From: Pseudomonas sp. Bc-h
GTDB lineage: Bacteria; Pseudomonadota; Gammaproteobacteria; Pseudomonadales; Pseudomonadaceae
Length of the DNA: 64,000 bases
Assembly: GCF_002080045.1 (NCBI RefSeq)
Contig: NZ_MUIN01000003.1
Coordinates: forward strand, 401,550-465,549
Reading direction: 5' to 3'
In this document: in pieces, positions 29,860 to 40,516 of the stretch
Layout: every line of letters begins with the position of its first letter
Numbering within the stretch: the stretch's first letter is position 1
Made by a program: the position numbers and the translations under genes
The notes under the pieces: generated by a model
The model's input: only the letters and a program-made list of their open reading frames with translations
What the model was told of the DNA's origin: nothing
The model's database searches: none

Positions 29860-30101
29860 TGCCTCTCCTTGGCGTAGCCCGGTTTTCGGGCGTTATCAGG
29901 GCCTGCGAAAACGAGCGACATGTAACGTGAATGTCTGTGGCGGCGAGGTTAATCGTCGCGATGTTGTTTTGCTAGTACTCGTATCGGTTCTGCATCAGCG
30001 ATGTATGCTGATTGGCATTTCTGTAACGGTTTAGGTGTACTGCGCCCAAACCTGCCGCGCTAAGGTTCAACACCCTTGCGACGGTCCATGGAGTGGCAGC
30101 T

Positions 30102-32045
<1,944 letters not shown>

Positions 32046-32059
32046 CAGAGGAATAATGA

Positions 32060-32491
32060 ATGCCCCAACCGACCCCACAACGTTCCGACTACCGCCATTT
32101 CCAGCCCATCACCACGCGCTGGCACGACAACGACATTTACGGGCACGTAAACAACGTCACCTACTACAGCTTCTTCGACAGCGCCGTGAACAGCTATCTG
32201 ATCGAGCGTGGCGGGCTGGATATTCACGATGGGGACGTAGTTGGGTTTGTGGTCAGTTCATCCTGCGATTACTTCGCGTCAATTGCGTATCCGGACCTGA
32301 TCGAGATCGGGTTGCGGGTCGGCAAGCTCGGCAACAGTTCGGTGCAGTATGAACTGGCGGTGTTCAAGACGGGCGAGGAGGAGGCCTGTGCAGCGGGGAG
32401 ATTCGTGCATGTGTTCGTGGATCGGGCGTCGAATCAACCGGTGCCGATTCCTGCACGGTTGCGTCAGGCGTTGGAGCAATTGGTGGTCTGA
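32060..32491 (+). CDS. Acyl-CoA thioesterase (4HBT/YbgC-like hotdog)
   Basis: A 143-residue hotdog protein with the motif TTRWHDNDIYGHVNNVTYYSFFDSAVNSYL (about 19-48), in which Asp25 (DNDIYGHVNN) is the usual catalytic acid of 4-hydroxybenzoyl-CoA thioesterase-type enzymes. It starts 14 bases after the helicase stop with GAGG upstream, so it is probably co-transcribed, although no functional link is evident. A hairpin terminator follows. Substrate unknown. Confidence 0.88.
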   Translation: MPQPTPQRSDYRHFQPITTRWHDNDIYGHVNNVTYYSFFDSAVNSYLIERGGLDIHDGDVVGFVVSSSCDYFASIAYPDLIEIGLRVGKLGNSSVQYELAVFKTGEEEACAAGRFVHVFVDRASNQPVPIPARLRQALEQLVV

Positions 32492-32498
32492 AACGACA

Positions 32499-32522
32499 AC
32501 CGGCCGCGTAAGGGCGGCCGGT
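32499..32522 (+). terminator. Probable terminator after the thioesterase gene
   Basis: The 9-bp stem ACCGGCCGC/GCGGCCGGT with a 6-base loop lies 7 bases past the stop. The T-tract is weak. It also lies 30 bases beyond the convergent glycine-zipper gene. Confidence 0.6.
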
Positions 32523-32552
32523 GTGTGAAGGTTATAGCGAGTGCGCTGACTG

Positions 32553-33026
32553 TCAGCGATGACGCCAGCCGCGATGACGGCCGTTGTCGTGATGGCGGTG
32601 GCCGCGACCGTGGTGGTAGTCACGACGATCGCCACGGTAACCTCGACGGTTGTCATCGTCATGACGGCTCTGGTCGCCCATGTAGTTGCCCAGCGCGCCA
32701 CCGGCGCCACCGCCGGCTGCTGCGCCGATCAGGCTGCCTGTGCTGCCGCCGACACTGCGGCCGATGACGTTACCGCCTGCGGCGCCAAGACCACCGCCGA
32801 TGGCGGCTTCAGTGCGGTTGTGGCGGTTTGCGCCAACAGCGCCACCAGCGGCGCCGCCAAGGCCTGCGCCAATCGCGGATCCGGTGCTGCCGCCAAGTTG
32901 CTGGCCAACAGCCGAACCCAGTACCCCACCCAATGCGCCGCCCACACCAGCCGTCAGGTTGTCGCCAGCAGAGGCGAAACCGGTGGCCAGGGAGAGGGAC
33001 AACAACAGAATCGAGGAATACTTCAT
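32553..33026 (-). CDS. Glycine-zipper envelope protein
   Basis: A 157-residue exported protein. A signal peptide (about 1-20, cut after FASA) is followed by nearly continuous GxxxG repeats (GGALGGVLGSAVGQQLGG and similar to residue 118), typical of glycine-zipper membrane-associated or pore-like proteins. The tail is very rich in His, Arg and Asp (HHGRGHRHHDNGRHR), which may bind metal or surface polyanions. Family members include Rick_17kDa and YmgG-like proteins of unclear role. A possible CATACTT -10 box, RpoS-like, is about 60 bases upstream on the minus strand. Confidence 0.82.
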   Translation of the reverse strand: MKYSSILLLSLSLATGFASAGDNLTAGVGGALGGVLGSAVGQQLGGSTGSAIGAGLGGAAGGAVGANRHNRTEAAIGGGLGAAGGNVIGRSVGGSTGSLIGAAAGGGAGGALGNYMGDQSRHDDDNRRGYRGDRRDYHHGRGHRHHDNGRHRGWRHR

Positions 33027-33144
33027 GTATGGATGCTCGTAGGGATGACGACGCGATCCTGCAAGTATGAAGAAAATGTCACAATCGAAATCCGACGAAT
33101 AACACGACTTGTATACAAATTGCTAACTTATTGTTTTTAGCCGG

Positions 33145-33171
33145 GAACTTAAGCGGTTTTGCTGAGTCTTA
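33145..33171 (+). promoter_or_regulatory. AlgU (sigma-22/sigma-E type) promoter candidate
   Basis: GAACTT, 16 bases, then TCTTA, matches the AlgU consensus GAACTT-N16/17-TCTnA. It points rightward, away from any plus-strand gene, and a terminator lies only 14 bases past the -10 element. A TGCTAACTT sequence at 33121 also resembles an RpoS -10 box in the same direction. Confidence 0.5.
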
Positions 33172-33184
33172 GATTACTTCAGAC

Positions 33185-33215
33185 AGGCCCGAATCACGCG
33201 ATTCGGGCCTTTTTT
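33185..33215 (+). terminator. Strong Rho-independent terminator of an unassigned plus-strand transcript
   Basis: The perfect 10-bp stem AGGCCCGAAT/ATTCGGGCCT with loop CACGCG is followed by a T-run on the plus strand. No plus-strand gene ends here, so it probably ends a small RNA or leader transcript. Confidence 0.85.
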
Positions 33216-33338
33216 GTGGGCGAATGAGTGGCAGGCGTGTAGGGCGTTTCGCGCGAATGGGTGTGAATATGCCCTCCCGCAGAATTTGCAGCGATCTCGT
33301 GAGCGGATCAAACCCACAAGATCATCAGGTGCCTGAAG

Positions 33339-35675
33339 TCAAATGATCCGCGCCGTCTCCACATGCCGTTCCAGTTTGATCGCCACGAACTTGGAGGTCG
33401 GTGTGTGGCTGCCGTCTCCCACGCTTTCCAGCGGCACCAGCGGGTTGACCTCTGGGTAGTAAGCAGCCGCTTGGCCTGCGGGAATGTCAAACGGCAACAG
33501 CGTGAAGCCTTTGACACGACGCTCGATGTGGTCGCCCCAGATCGACACGATATCGGCCTTCTGGCCCGGTACGAAGCCCAGACGAATGATGTCGGCTTCG
33601 TTGAGGAACATCACGTCACGCTGGCCCTTCACGCCGCGATAACGGTCGTCCAGGCCATAGATAGTGGTGTTGTACTGATCGTGGGAGCGCATCGATTGCA
33701 TGATCAGGTCCGGCACGATACCCGTCCCGCGAATGCTTTCGTGGACCAGATCGTTCGGTAACTGGTTCGACTTGAAGTTGGCGCGCGCACTTGGCGTGTT
33801 CCACTTGCGTGAACCAGCGGAGTTACCCAGATAGAAACCGCCCGGATTCTTGATCTTCTCGTTGAAATCCTTGAACGACGGAATGGTATCGGCGATCAGG
33901 TCGCGAATGCGGCTGTAGTCTTCCACCAGCCACAGCCAGTCGACAGGTTGCTTGCCGAGCGTTGCGTTGGCGATGCCCGCCAGAATCGCAGGCTCCGAAC
34001 GCATGTGGCGCGACAGCGGCTTGAGCTGACCGTTGGAGGCGTGAACCATGCTGAATGAGTCTTCCACGGTCACGGCTTGCGGGCCATCGGCCTGGATATC
34101 AATGTCGGTACGACCGAAGCACGGCAGTATCAGCGCTTCCTTGCCGTGGGTCAGATGACTGCGGTTGAGCTTGGTGCTGATCTGCACGGTCAGGTCGCAG
34201 TTGCGCAGGGCTTCGAAGGTGCGCGGGCTGTCGGGCGTCGCTTGCGCGAAGTTGCCGCCCAGACCGATGAAGACTTTCGAGCGGCCTTCGAGCATCGCGT
34301 GAATCGCTTCGACCACGTTGTGGCCGTTGTCGCGCGGCACTTTGAACTGAAAGCGTTTTTCCAGGGCATCAAGGAAGAACGCCGGTGGGCGCTCGTTGAT
34401 GCCCATGGTGCGGTCGCCCTGCACATTACTGTGGCCGCGAACCGGGCACAGGCCGGCGCCTGGCCTGCCGATGTTGCCGCGCAGCAGCATCAGGTTGGCG
34501 ACTTCCTGAATGGTCGGCACTGAGTGACGATGCTGGGTGATGCCCATCGCCCAGCACATGATCACATTCTTGCCTTTGACGTACATGCGCGCAGATCGCT
34601 CGATATCGCTCAGTGGCAGGCCCGATTGCTCGACAATGAAATCCCAGCTGGTGTCATCGACCGCTGCCAGGTAGTCCAGCACGCCGTGGGTGTGTTCGTT
34701 GAGAAACGCATGATCGAACACCGAAGGTTCGTTGTTGGCCTGCGCTTCGCGCTCCCATTGCAGCAGGAACTTGGCCATGCCGCGCAACAGCGCCATGTCG
34801 CCGCCCAGCGAGGGCCGGAAATACGCGGTGTTGGTCGGCTCGGACCCGTTGCTGAGCATTTCCAGAGGATGTTGCGGATGCTGGAAGCGTTCCAGGCCGC
34901 GCTCTTTCAGCGGATTGACGCAGACCACTTGAGCACCGCGTTGAACGGCTTCGCGCAGTGGTTCGAGCATGCGCGGGTGGTTGGTGCCAGGGTTCTGACC
35001 CAGTACGAAAATGGCGTCGGCGTGTTCGAAATCGTCGAAGGTCACGGTGCCCTTGCCGACGCCCACGCTCTGCGACAGCGCGACGCCACTGGCTTCGTGG
35101 CACATGTTCGAGCAGTCGGGGAAGTTGTTGGTGCCGTAGGCGCGGACGAACAGCTGATAGAGATACGCCGCTTCGTTGCTGGCCCGACCCGAGGTATAGA
35201 ACTCGGCCATGTTCGGGCTTGGCAGGTTGTTCAGGTGTTTGGCGATCAGGGCGAACGCATCGTCCCAGGCGATCGGCTTGTAACGATCGGACTCGGCGTC
35301 GTAGACCATCGGCTCGGTCAGACGACCCTGGTATTCCAGCCAGTAGTCACTTTGTTCCAGCAGCGAGCTGACGCTGTAGCGGGCAAAAAAAGACGGATCG
35401 ACGCGGCGCTTGGTGGCCTCCCAGTTGACCGCCTTGGCGCCGTTTTCGCAGAACTTGACCATGCCGCTTTCGGGCGAATCGCCCCAGGCGCAGCCCGGGC
35501 AGTCGAAGCCGCCGTTCTGGTTGGTCTTGAGCATCATGCGCAGGTTTTTCAGCGCGTTGTCGCTGGTCAGCCAGGCTTGGGTAACGCTGATCAGCGCGCC
35601 CCATCCACCGGCCGGGCCTTTGTAGGGCTTGTAGCGTGGAACTGGGGTCTTGTCGGCTTGTTTGTGCATGCTCAC
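33339..35675 (-). CDS. FdhF/YdeP-family molybdopterin oxidoreductase (formate dehydrogenase-like)
   Basis: A 778-residue Mo-bisMGD oxidoreductase. The N-terminal Fe-S ligands are reduced to FDCPGCAW and KFCENGAK, the pattern of the YdeP branch. Further on are WDDAFALIAKH, the metal-ligand region NMCHEASGVALSQSVGVGKGT (a Cys where FdhF has selenocysteine), FVLGQNPGTNHPRML and RGHSNVQGDRTMG. YdeP in E. coli is linked to acid resistance; the substrate is not established. GTG 35675 overlaps the fdhD stop (GTGA) and has GGAG upstream; ATG 35669 is the alternative. Coupled with fdhD, which sulfurates such cofactors. Confidence 0.92.
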   Translation of the reverse strand: MSMHKQADKTPVPRYKPYKGPAGGWGALISVTQAWLTSDNALKNLRMMLKTNQNGGFDCPGCAWGDSPESGMVKFCENGAKAVNWEATKRRVDPSFFARYSVSSLLEQSDYWLEYQGRLTEPMVYDAESDRYKPIAWDDAFALIAKHLNNLPSPNMAEFYTSGRASNEAAYLYQLFVRAYGTNNFPDCSNMCHEASGVALSQSVGVGKGTVTFDDFEHADAIFVLGQNPGTNHPRMLEPLREAVQRGAQVVCVNPLKERGLERFQHPQHPLEMLSNGSEPTNTAYFRPSLGGDMALLRGMAKFLLQWEREAQANNEPSVFDHAFLNEHTHGVLDYLAAVDDTSWDFIVEQSGLPLSDIERSARMYVKGKNVIMCWAMGITQHRHSVPTIQEVANLMLLRGNIGRPGAGLCPVRGHSNVQGDRTMGINERPPAFFLDALEKRFQFKVPRDNGHNVVEAIHAMLEGRSKVFIGLGGNFAQATPDSPRTFEALRNCDLTVQISTKLNRSHLTHGKEALILPCFGRTDIDIQADGPQAVTVEDSFSMVHASNGQLKPLSRHMRSEPAILAGIANATLGKQPVDWLWLVEDYSRIRDLIADTIPSFKDFNEKIKNPGGFYLGNSAGSRKWNTPSARANFKSNQLPNDLVHESIRGTGIVPDLIMQSMRSHDQYNTTIYGLDDRYRGVKGQRDVMFLNEADIIRLGFVPGQKADIVSIWGDHIERRVKGFTLLPFDIPAGQAAAYYPEVNPLVPLESVGDGSHTPTSKFVAIKLERHVETARII

Positions 35676-36511
35676 GCTTTGTTCTCCAAGGCAGGGCTGT
35701 AAACCCGCGGCGCACTGTGTTTTGGCAGATGAATGAGGTTGAGGTTGTGACGGCGTGCCCACTGCAGCGCCAGGCCCGTGGGCGAAGACAGGCTGACCAG
35801 GGTTTGAATGCCGGCCCTTAGGACTTTTTGAATCAGTTCGAGGCTGCAGCGGCTGGTGACAATAGCCAAGCCGCCTTCGGTCGGGATGCTCTGGCGAACC
35901 AGCGCACCGATCAGTTTGTCGAGCGCGTTGTGACGACCGATGTCTTCGCGGCCCATCAACAATTCGCCCTTGTCATTCATGAACATTGCTGCATGGACCG
36001 CACCGCAGTGCTGGCCCAGGGGCTGAAAATCGTCCAGACGTTCGCGCAGCCCTTCGAGCCAATGCGCCGGGGGCAGCGCAGCACCGGGCAGCACGTTCAG
36101 CTCTGGCAGCGCCTGTTCGACCGCTTCCACGCCGCACAGCCCGCAGCCGCTGGTGCCCGCCAGTTGCCGACGCTGAGTCTTGAGGTTCCAGAAAGCGCGA
36201 CTGGCGATTTCCACTTCGGCTGTTTGAGCCGAGCCGCAGCCGCCAAGCTTGATGTCGTAGATTTCGTCTGGGGATTCGATGATGCCGCTGCCGATGCTGA
36301 ACCCTACGATGAAGTCTTCGAGGTCGGTAGGCGTCACCAGCATCACCGCCTGGCTGATGCCGTTATAGGCAATGGCCAGCGCCACCTCTTCGGCGAGAAC
36401 GTTGGGCTCGCAGGTGTCGTGCTCGAGGTTCGAGTAGCTGTAAGACTGGCTTGCGGCAGGCGCGGGCAGTTGTTTTGCGGGCGCCGTGCTCTCCGTGTGC
36501 TTGGGATGCAT
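35672..36511 (-). CDS. fdhD: Formate dehydrogenase accessory sulfurtransferase
   Basis: A 279-residue FdhD. It transfers sulfur from IscS to the molybdenum cofactor before insertion into formate dehydrogenase-type enzymes. The CxxC motif is TSGCGLCGVEAVEQA (near 120-134), and later EDIGRHNALDKLIG and VTSRCSLELIQK are typical. It overlaps the oxidoreductase gene by four bases, which indicates that the YdeP-like protein is its client. A LysR gene lies 96 bases upstream on the same strand. Confidence 0.94.
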   Translation of the reverse strand: MHPKHTESTAPAKQLPAPAASQSYSYSNLEHDTCEPNVLAEEVALAIAYNGISQAVMLVTPTDLEDFIVGFSIGSGIIESPDEIYDIKLGGCGSAQTAEVEIASRAFWNLKTQRRQLAGTSGCGLCGVEAVEQALPELNVLPGAALPPAHWLEGLRERLDDFQPLGQHCGAVHAAMFMNDKGELLMGREDIGRHNALDKLIGALVRQSIPTEGGLAIVTSRCSLELIQKVLRAGIQTLVSLSSPTGLALQWARRHNLNLIHLPKHSAPRVYSPALENKA

Positions 36512-36607
36512 CGGGAATTACCGGCAGAGTATTCAGGCTTGTTAGCCTAGGCCTCCGGTCGGATAACGTCTAATTGCTAGTACTGATGTCTTGATAGATG
36601 ACGTCGA

Positions 36608-37495
36608 TCAAGATGGCGCGATCATATTCTGATAGAGGGCGAAGCAGGCCTCAGCCAGTGCCGAACGCGGCGCCGCGCGACGCATGATCAGGCCCAGACG
36701 GGCCAGGGTCTGGGCGTGTTCGATGGGTTGCAGGCGCAGGTGTTCGGTCAGAGTCTCCAGCCCTCCATCCAGCGGCATGATCGCGCAGCAGAATCCGCCA
36801 TGAACCGCTTGCAGCAATTGATGCACCGCGTCGGTTTGAATCAGCGGCTGGGGTTGCAGGCCACGGCTGTGAAAGTTGTGGTCGATGGACTGACGAAAGT
36901 GCATGCCGCTGGTGAGCATGCCCAGTGGCAGTTCGATCAGGCTTTCCCAGCTCAGCGGCTCCTCGCCAAAACTGAAATGGCGCTGATCGTACATCAGGCC
37001 CATGCGGGTTTCGGCCAGTTCCATGGAGTCAAAGCGATCGGTATCCAGACGCTCCAGATAGGACACGCCCAGATCAAGACGATTGCTGGCGAGTTGATCG
37101 AGGATCTGCTCGGAACTGAGTGACGATAATTCGAAGCGCATGTTCGGGTGGACCTGGTGCAGGCGTTGCAACAGGGGCAATGCATCAAAGTTGGAGAGTG
37201 GCACTACACCCAATCGCAATGTACCGACCAGGTGCCCGCGACAGGCAGCGGCTTCGGCCTGCAAACCGTCATAAGCGGCCAACACCGTGCGCGCCCACGC
37301 CAGTACCCGCTCGCCGGGCGCGGTAAAACCTTCGAAGCGCTGACCACGGTTCACCAGCGGCAAATCCAGCTCCTCTTCGAGGCTGCGCAGGCGCATCGAG
37401 AGGGTTGGCTGGGTGATATGGCAACGTGCAGCCGCCTGCCCGAAGTGACGGGTTTCGTCGAGGGCGATCAGGAATTTCAGCTGTTTGATATCCAT
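36608..37495 (-). CDS. LysR-family transcriptional regulator
   Basis: A 295-residue LTTR starting MDIKQLKFLIALDETRHFGQAAARCHITQPTLSMRLRSLE, with an OxyR/CysB-like effector domain (GTLRLGVVPLSNFDALPLL). ATG 37495 has GGAG five bases before it; the frame to 37513 is not needed. It sits directly upstream of fdhD-ydeP on the same strand and divergent from kbp. It therefore probably regulates one of these neighbours. Effector unknown. Confidence 0.9.
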   Translation of the reverse strand: MDIKQLKFLIALDETRHFGQAAARCHITQPTLSMRLRSLEEELDLPLVNRGQRFEGFTAPGERVLAWARTVLAAYDGLQAEAAACRGHLVGTLRLGVVPLSNFDALPLLQRLHQVHPNMRFELSSLSSEQILDQLASNRLDLGVSYLERLDTDRFDSMELAETRMGLMYDQRHFSFGEEPLSWESLIELPLGMLTSGMHFRQSIDHNFHSRGLQPQPLIQTDAVHQLLQAVHGGFCCAIMPLDGGLETLTEHLRLQPIEHAQTLARLGLIMRRAAPRSALAEACFALYQNMIAPS

Positions 37496-37661
37496 TGTCA
37501 CTCCGCAAGGCACAGGGCTGGCTGGCCGATTCTAGCGCGGCAGGATGTCGCATGGGGTGTTGATTGCCGATGGGGTCATTGGTCGGATCGGCCAAGCAGC
37601 GCGCAGGTAGCGGCTATGGTTGAGATTCGGATATCACAAAAAAACGCAGGGAGAACGAGTT

Positions 37662-38102
37662 ATGAGCATTTTCAGTTTTCTGAAGGAAGCCGGAGAAAAG
37701 ATCCTCGATGCGCTGACCCCAGGGAACGCCAATGCTGACGAAGTCCTGAAGAAACATATTTCAGAGGTTGGTCTGGGCAACCCGAACATCACCGCAACGG
37801 TGGAGGGGGACAAAGTCACGCTGACGGGTGAGGTTGCCAGTCAGGAAGAAAAGGAAAAGATCATTCTGGCTGCAGGGAATATCGCAGGAGTAGGCAGTGT
37901 CGACGATCAGATTACTGTCAGCGGGCCGCCCGTTGCTGCGGCGAGATTTGTCACGGTCGAGAAGGGCGATACCCTGAGCGCCATTTCGAAGCGCGTATAT
38001 GGCGACCCCAACAAGTATCAGAAGATATTTGAAGCGAACAAACCGATGCTCAAGGATGTGAACAAGATCTACCCAGGGCAGGTTTTGCGCATTCCCGAAT
38101 AA
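37662..38102 (+). CDS. kbp: BON-LysM potassium-binding-type protein Kbp (YgaU)
   Basis: A 146-residue protein with a BON domain (about 25-85, VEGDKVTLTGEVASQEEKEKI) and a C-terminal LysM domain (about 96-146, FVTVEKGDTLSAISKRVYGDPNKYQKIFEANKPML). This is the exact architecture and length of E. coli Kbp/YgaU, a K+-binding protein induced by osmotic stress. It has no signal peptide, again like Kbp, which is cytoplasmic. ATG 37662 is used; the 14 residues before it are leader. Confidence 0.9.
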   Translation: MSIFSFLKEAGEKILDALTPGNANADEVLKKHISEVGLGNPNITATVEGDKVTLTGEVASQEEKEKIILAAGNIAGVGSVDDQITVSGPPVAAARFVTVEKGDTLSAISKRVYGDPNKYQKIFEANKPMLKDVNKIYPGQVLRIPE

Positions 38103-38111
38103 ACCCATTCC

Positions 38112-38181
38112 CTGTAGCAGTCCGGCTTGCTGGCGGTGGCGAATTCAAAGACGCCACCGCCAGCAAGCCGAGCGGCTACAG
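38112..38181. repeat. REPIN (family A) between kbp and yrfG
   Basis: CTGTAGCAGTCCGGCTTGCTGG is mirrored by CAGCAAGCCGAGCGGCTACAG. It fills the space between two convergent genes, 10 and 16 bases from their stops. The matching G-to-A type change in both arms (TTGCTGG/CCAGCAA) indicates compensated pairing. Confidence 0.88.
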
Positions 38182-38196
38182 GTGTTGCACCGCCGC

Positions 38197-38859
38197 CTAT
38201 AACCCCTCGATCAGCTGCCGATAATCCTCAACCGCCGCAAACTCTTGCGTGTCCTTCGGTCCCTTTTTGCTGTCCGGCTCCCGCACCGCGAGCAGGTGCT
38301 TGACGCCATACCGTCCGGCGCTGCGCAGGATCGGCAGGGTGTCGTCGATGAACAGGCTGCGCGTAGGGTCGAAACCGATATCGGCGTGCAGCGCGTCCCA
38401 GAATTGCGGGTTTTCCTTGGGGAATCCGTAGTCATGGGAGCTGATCAGCCGCTCGAAATACGGAGCCAGCTCAAAGCGCTCCATCTTCAGTGACAGTGAA
38501 TCGCGGTGGGCGTTGGTGATCATGATCACCCGCTTTCCGGCCTGTCTGATGGCTGCCAGAAAGGTCTCGGCATCAGGCCGCAGGGCAATCAGGTGGGCGA
38601 TCTCGACTTTCAGCTCTTTAACCGAGAGCTTCAGTTCTGCGCTCCAGAAATCTGTGCAGTACCAGTTCAGTGTGCCCGCGTTCTTTTCGAACAGCGGCAT
38701 GAGCTCCATTTCCGCCATGGCGCGGCTGACACCGTGCAATTCGGCGTAGCGCTGAGGCAGATGCTCCAGCCAGAAGTGATTGTCGAAGTGCAGGTCCAGC
38801 AGTGTTCCGTCCATATCCAGCAGGACGGTGTCGATATCGCGCCAGGGCAAAGAAGGCAT
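38197..38859 (-). CDS. yrfG: HAD-family GMP/IMP nucleotidase YrfG
   Basis: A 220-residue HAD phosphatase. Motif I is DTVLLDMDGTLLDL (near 9-22), motif II is VIMITNAHRDSL (near 112), and motifs III/IV FIDDTLPILRSAG lie near 180. YrfG hydrolyses purine nucleotide monophosphates in E. coli. ATG 38859 is chosen; the longer frame would run into the divergent nudE. It is divergent from nudE-cysQ, a nucleotide-metabolism neighbourhood. Confidence 0.9.
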   Translation of the reverse strand: MPSLPWRDIDTVLLDMDGTLLDLHFDNHFWLEHLPQRYAELHGVSRAMAEMELMPLFEKNAGTLNWYCTDFWSAELKLSVKELKVEIAHLIALRPDAETFLAAIRQAGKRVIMITNAHRDSLSLKMERFELAPYFERLISSHDYGFPKENPQFWDALHADIGFDPTRSLFIDDTLPILRSAGRYGVKHLLAVREPDSKKGPKDTQEFAAVEDYRQLIEGL

Positions 38860-38955
38860 ACAGGTCTCTCGGCTGTGAATAAGTCGCAGTGGTTCTGGCA
38901 AAGACATTCGGGAAAGCCACGGTATAGTACCCCGTCTACGCCAAGGAGCTCCGTC

Positions 38956-39522
38956 ATGCGCCAGAAACCCACTGTCCTCGCCCGCGAAATCGTAGCGAGC
39001 AGCCGTCTGTTCCGCGTTGAAGAAGTGCAACTGCGCTTTTCCAATGGCGTCGAACGCGTTTACGAGCGCTTGGTCGGGCGCGGCAATGGTTATGGCGCTG
39101 TCATGATCGTGGCGATGCTCGACGCCGAGCATGCGGTACTGATCGAAGAGTATTGCGGCGGTACCGACGAATACGAACTGTCATTGCCCAAAGGCTTGGT
39201 CGAGCCTGGCGAAGATGTACTCGCTGCCGCCAATCGTGAGCTCAAGGAAGAAGCAGGCTTCGGCGCGCGGCAACTGGAGCATCTCACCGAGCTGTCGTTG
39301 TCGCCAGGCTACATGAGCCAGAAGATTCAGGTGGTGTTGGCCACCGACCTGTATGAAGAGCGCCTTGCGGGCGACGAGCCCGAGCCGATGCGCGTTGACA
39401 AGATCAACCTGCGAGAACTCGCCAGCCTTGTGCAGCACCCGCAATTTTCCGAAGGTCGTGCCTTGGCGGCGCTTTACCTGGCGCGTGACCTGCTGACCCA
39501 GCGTGGAACTTTTCAGCCATGA
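38956..39522 (+). CDS. nudE: ADP compounds hydrolase NudE
   Basis: A 188-residue Nudix hydrolase acting on ADP-ribose, Ap3A and NADH in E. coli. The Nudix box GLVEPGEDVLAAANRELKEEAGF (about 87-109) is complete, GX5EX7REUXEEXGU. AAGGAG precedes ATG 38956. Its stop overlaps the cysQ start (ATGA), so these two are translated together, as in other pseudomonads. Confidence 0.94.
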   Translation: MRQKPTVLAREIVASSRLFRVEEVQLRFSNGVERVYERLVGRGNGYGAVMIVAMLDAEHAVLIEEYCGGTDEYELSLPKGLVEPGEDVLAAANRELKEEAGFGARQLEHLTELSLSPGYMSQKIQVVLATDLYEERLAGDEPEPMRVDKINLRELASLVQHPQFSEGRALAALYLARDLLTQRGTFQP

Positions 39523-40361
39523 ACCAAGCTTTTGCCGATCTGCCTCATCCGTTGCTGGTGCCTGTCATCGAGCTTTGTCGCAGCGCCGGAGAAGTCATCC
39601 TGCCGTTCTGGCGCTCGGGCGTGGAGGTAACGGCCAAGTCCGATGATTCGCCTGTCACTGCCGCCGACATCGCCGCCCATGAATTGCTGGTCGCAGGATT
39701 GAAAGCGCTGGATCCGAGCATTCACATCCTGTCGGAAGAAGACGCAAACATTCCGCTGAGCGAGCGCAGTCAATGGCAGCGCTGGTGGCTGGTCGATCCG
39801 CTGGATGGCACCAAGGAGTTCATTTCCGGCAGCGAGGAGTTCACTGTCAACGTGGCGCTGATCGAGAATGGTCGCGTGGTATTCGGTGTGGTGTCGATGC
39901 CGACCAATAACCGCTGTTATTTCGGGGGCGCCGGATTGGGTGCCTGGCGCAGCGACGATACCGCGCACCTCACGCCGATCAAGGTCCGTAATCAGCCGGG
40001 CGTTGGCGAGTCGTTCACTGTGGTTGCCAGCCGCCGTCATTCAAGCCCGGAACAGGAAAAGCTGCTGGCCGGATTGTCTGCGGCGGTAGGCAAGCTGCAA
40101 TTGACCAATATCGGCAGCTCGCTGAAATTCTGCCTGTTGGCCGAAGGCGCTGCGGATTGCTATCCGCGTCTTGCGCCTACCTCGCAGTGGGACACAGCGG
40201 CCGCTCAAGGCGTGCTGGAGGGCGCGGGTGGCGTGGTGTTGAATCTGGCCGGGGAGACGTTCGATTATCCTGCTCGCGAATCGCTGCTCAACGCATTCTT
40301 CCTGGCGTTGCCTGGTGAGGCCAAGTGGCGCGGGGCGTTGCTGGAGTTGGCGAAGGGCTGA
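39519..40361 (+). CDS. cysQ: 3'(2'),5'-bisphosphate nucleotidase
   Basis: A 280-residue inositol-phosphatase-fold enzyme that converts 3'-phosphoadenosine 5'-phosphate to AMP, clearing the by-product of sulfate assimilation. Metal-site motifs are SEEDA (near 67), WLVDPLDGTKEFI (near 90-102), and WDTAAAQGVLEGAGG (near 225). Four-base overlap with nudE. A family-B REPIN lies downstream. Confidence 0.94.
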   Translation: MNQAFADLPHPLLVPVIELCRSAGEVILPFWRSGVEVTAKSDDSPVTAADIAAHELLVAGLKALDPSIHILSEEDANIPLSERSQWQRWWLVDPLDGTKEFISGSEEFTVNVALIENGRVVFGVVSMPTNNRCYFGGAGLGAWRSDDTAHLTPIKVRNQPGVGESFTVVASRRHSSPEQEKLLAGLSAAVGKLQLTNIGSSLKFCLLAEGAADCYPRLAPTSQWDTAAAQGVLEGAGGVVLNLAGETFDYPARESLLNAFFLALPGEAKWRGALLELAKG

Positions 40362-40395
40362 AATCCGACCCTGTATTTCAGACCAGCACTAAACC

Positions 40396-40483
40396 TGTGG
40401 GAGGGAGCTTGCTCGCGAATTTTTGTAACAGGCACTGCAATAGTGACTGGGATACTGCATTCGCCAGCAAGCTCCCTCTCACA
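40396..40483. repeat. REPIN (family B) between cysQ and a thioesterase gene
   Basis: TGTGGGAGGGAGCTTGCTCG with CGA, mirrored by TTCGCCAGCAAGCTCCCTCTCACA, separated by about 40 bases. It lies between convergent genes. Confidence 0.85.
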
Positions 40484-40516
40484 TTGTCATGTGTCGTAAT
40501 GAAAGCGGGGAGGGCC

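Larger units (their letters stand above)
33027..33338. other. Intergenic region with an orphan promoter and terminator
   Basis: A 312-base spacer between the glycine-zipper and ydeP-like genes, both on the minus strand. It contains a plus-strand AlgU-type promoter and a plus-strand terminator but no ORF between them. The right 120 bases show nothing I can name. Confidence 0.6.
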
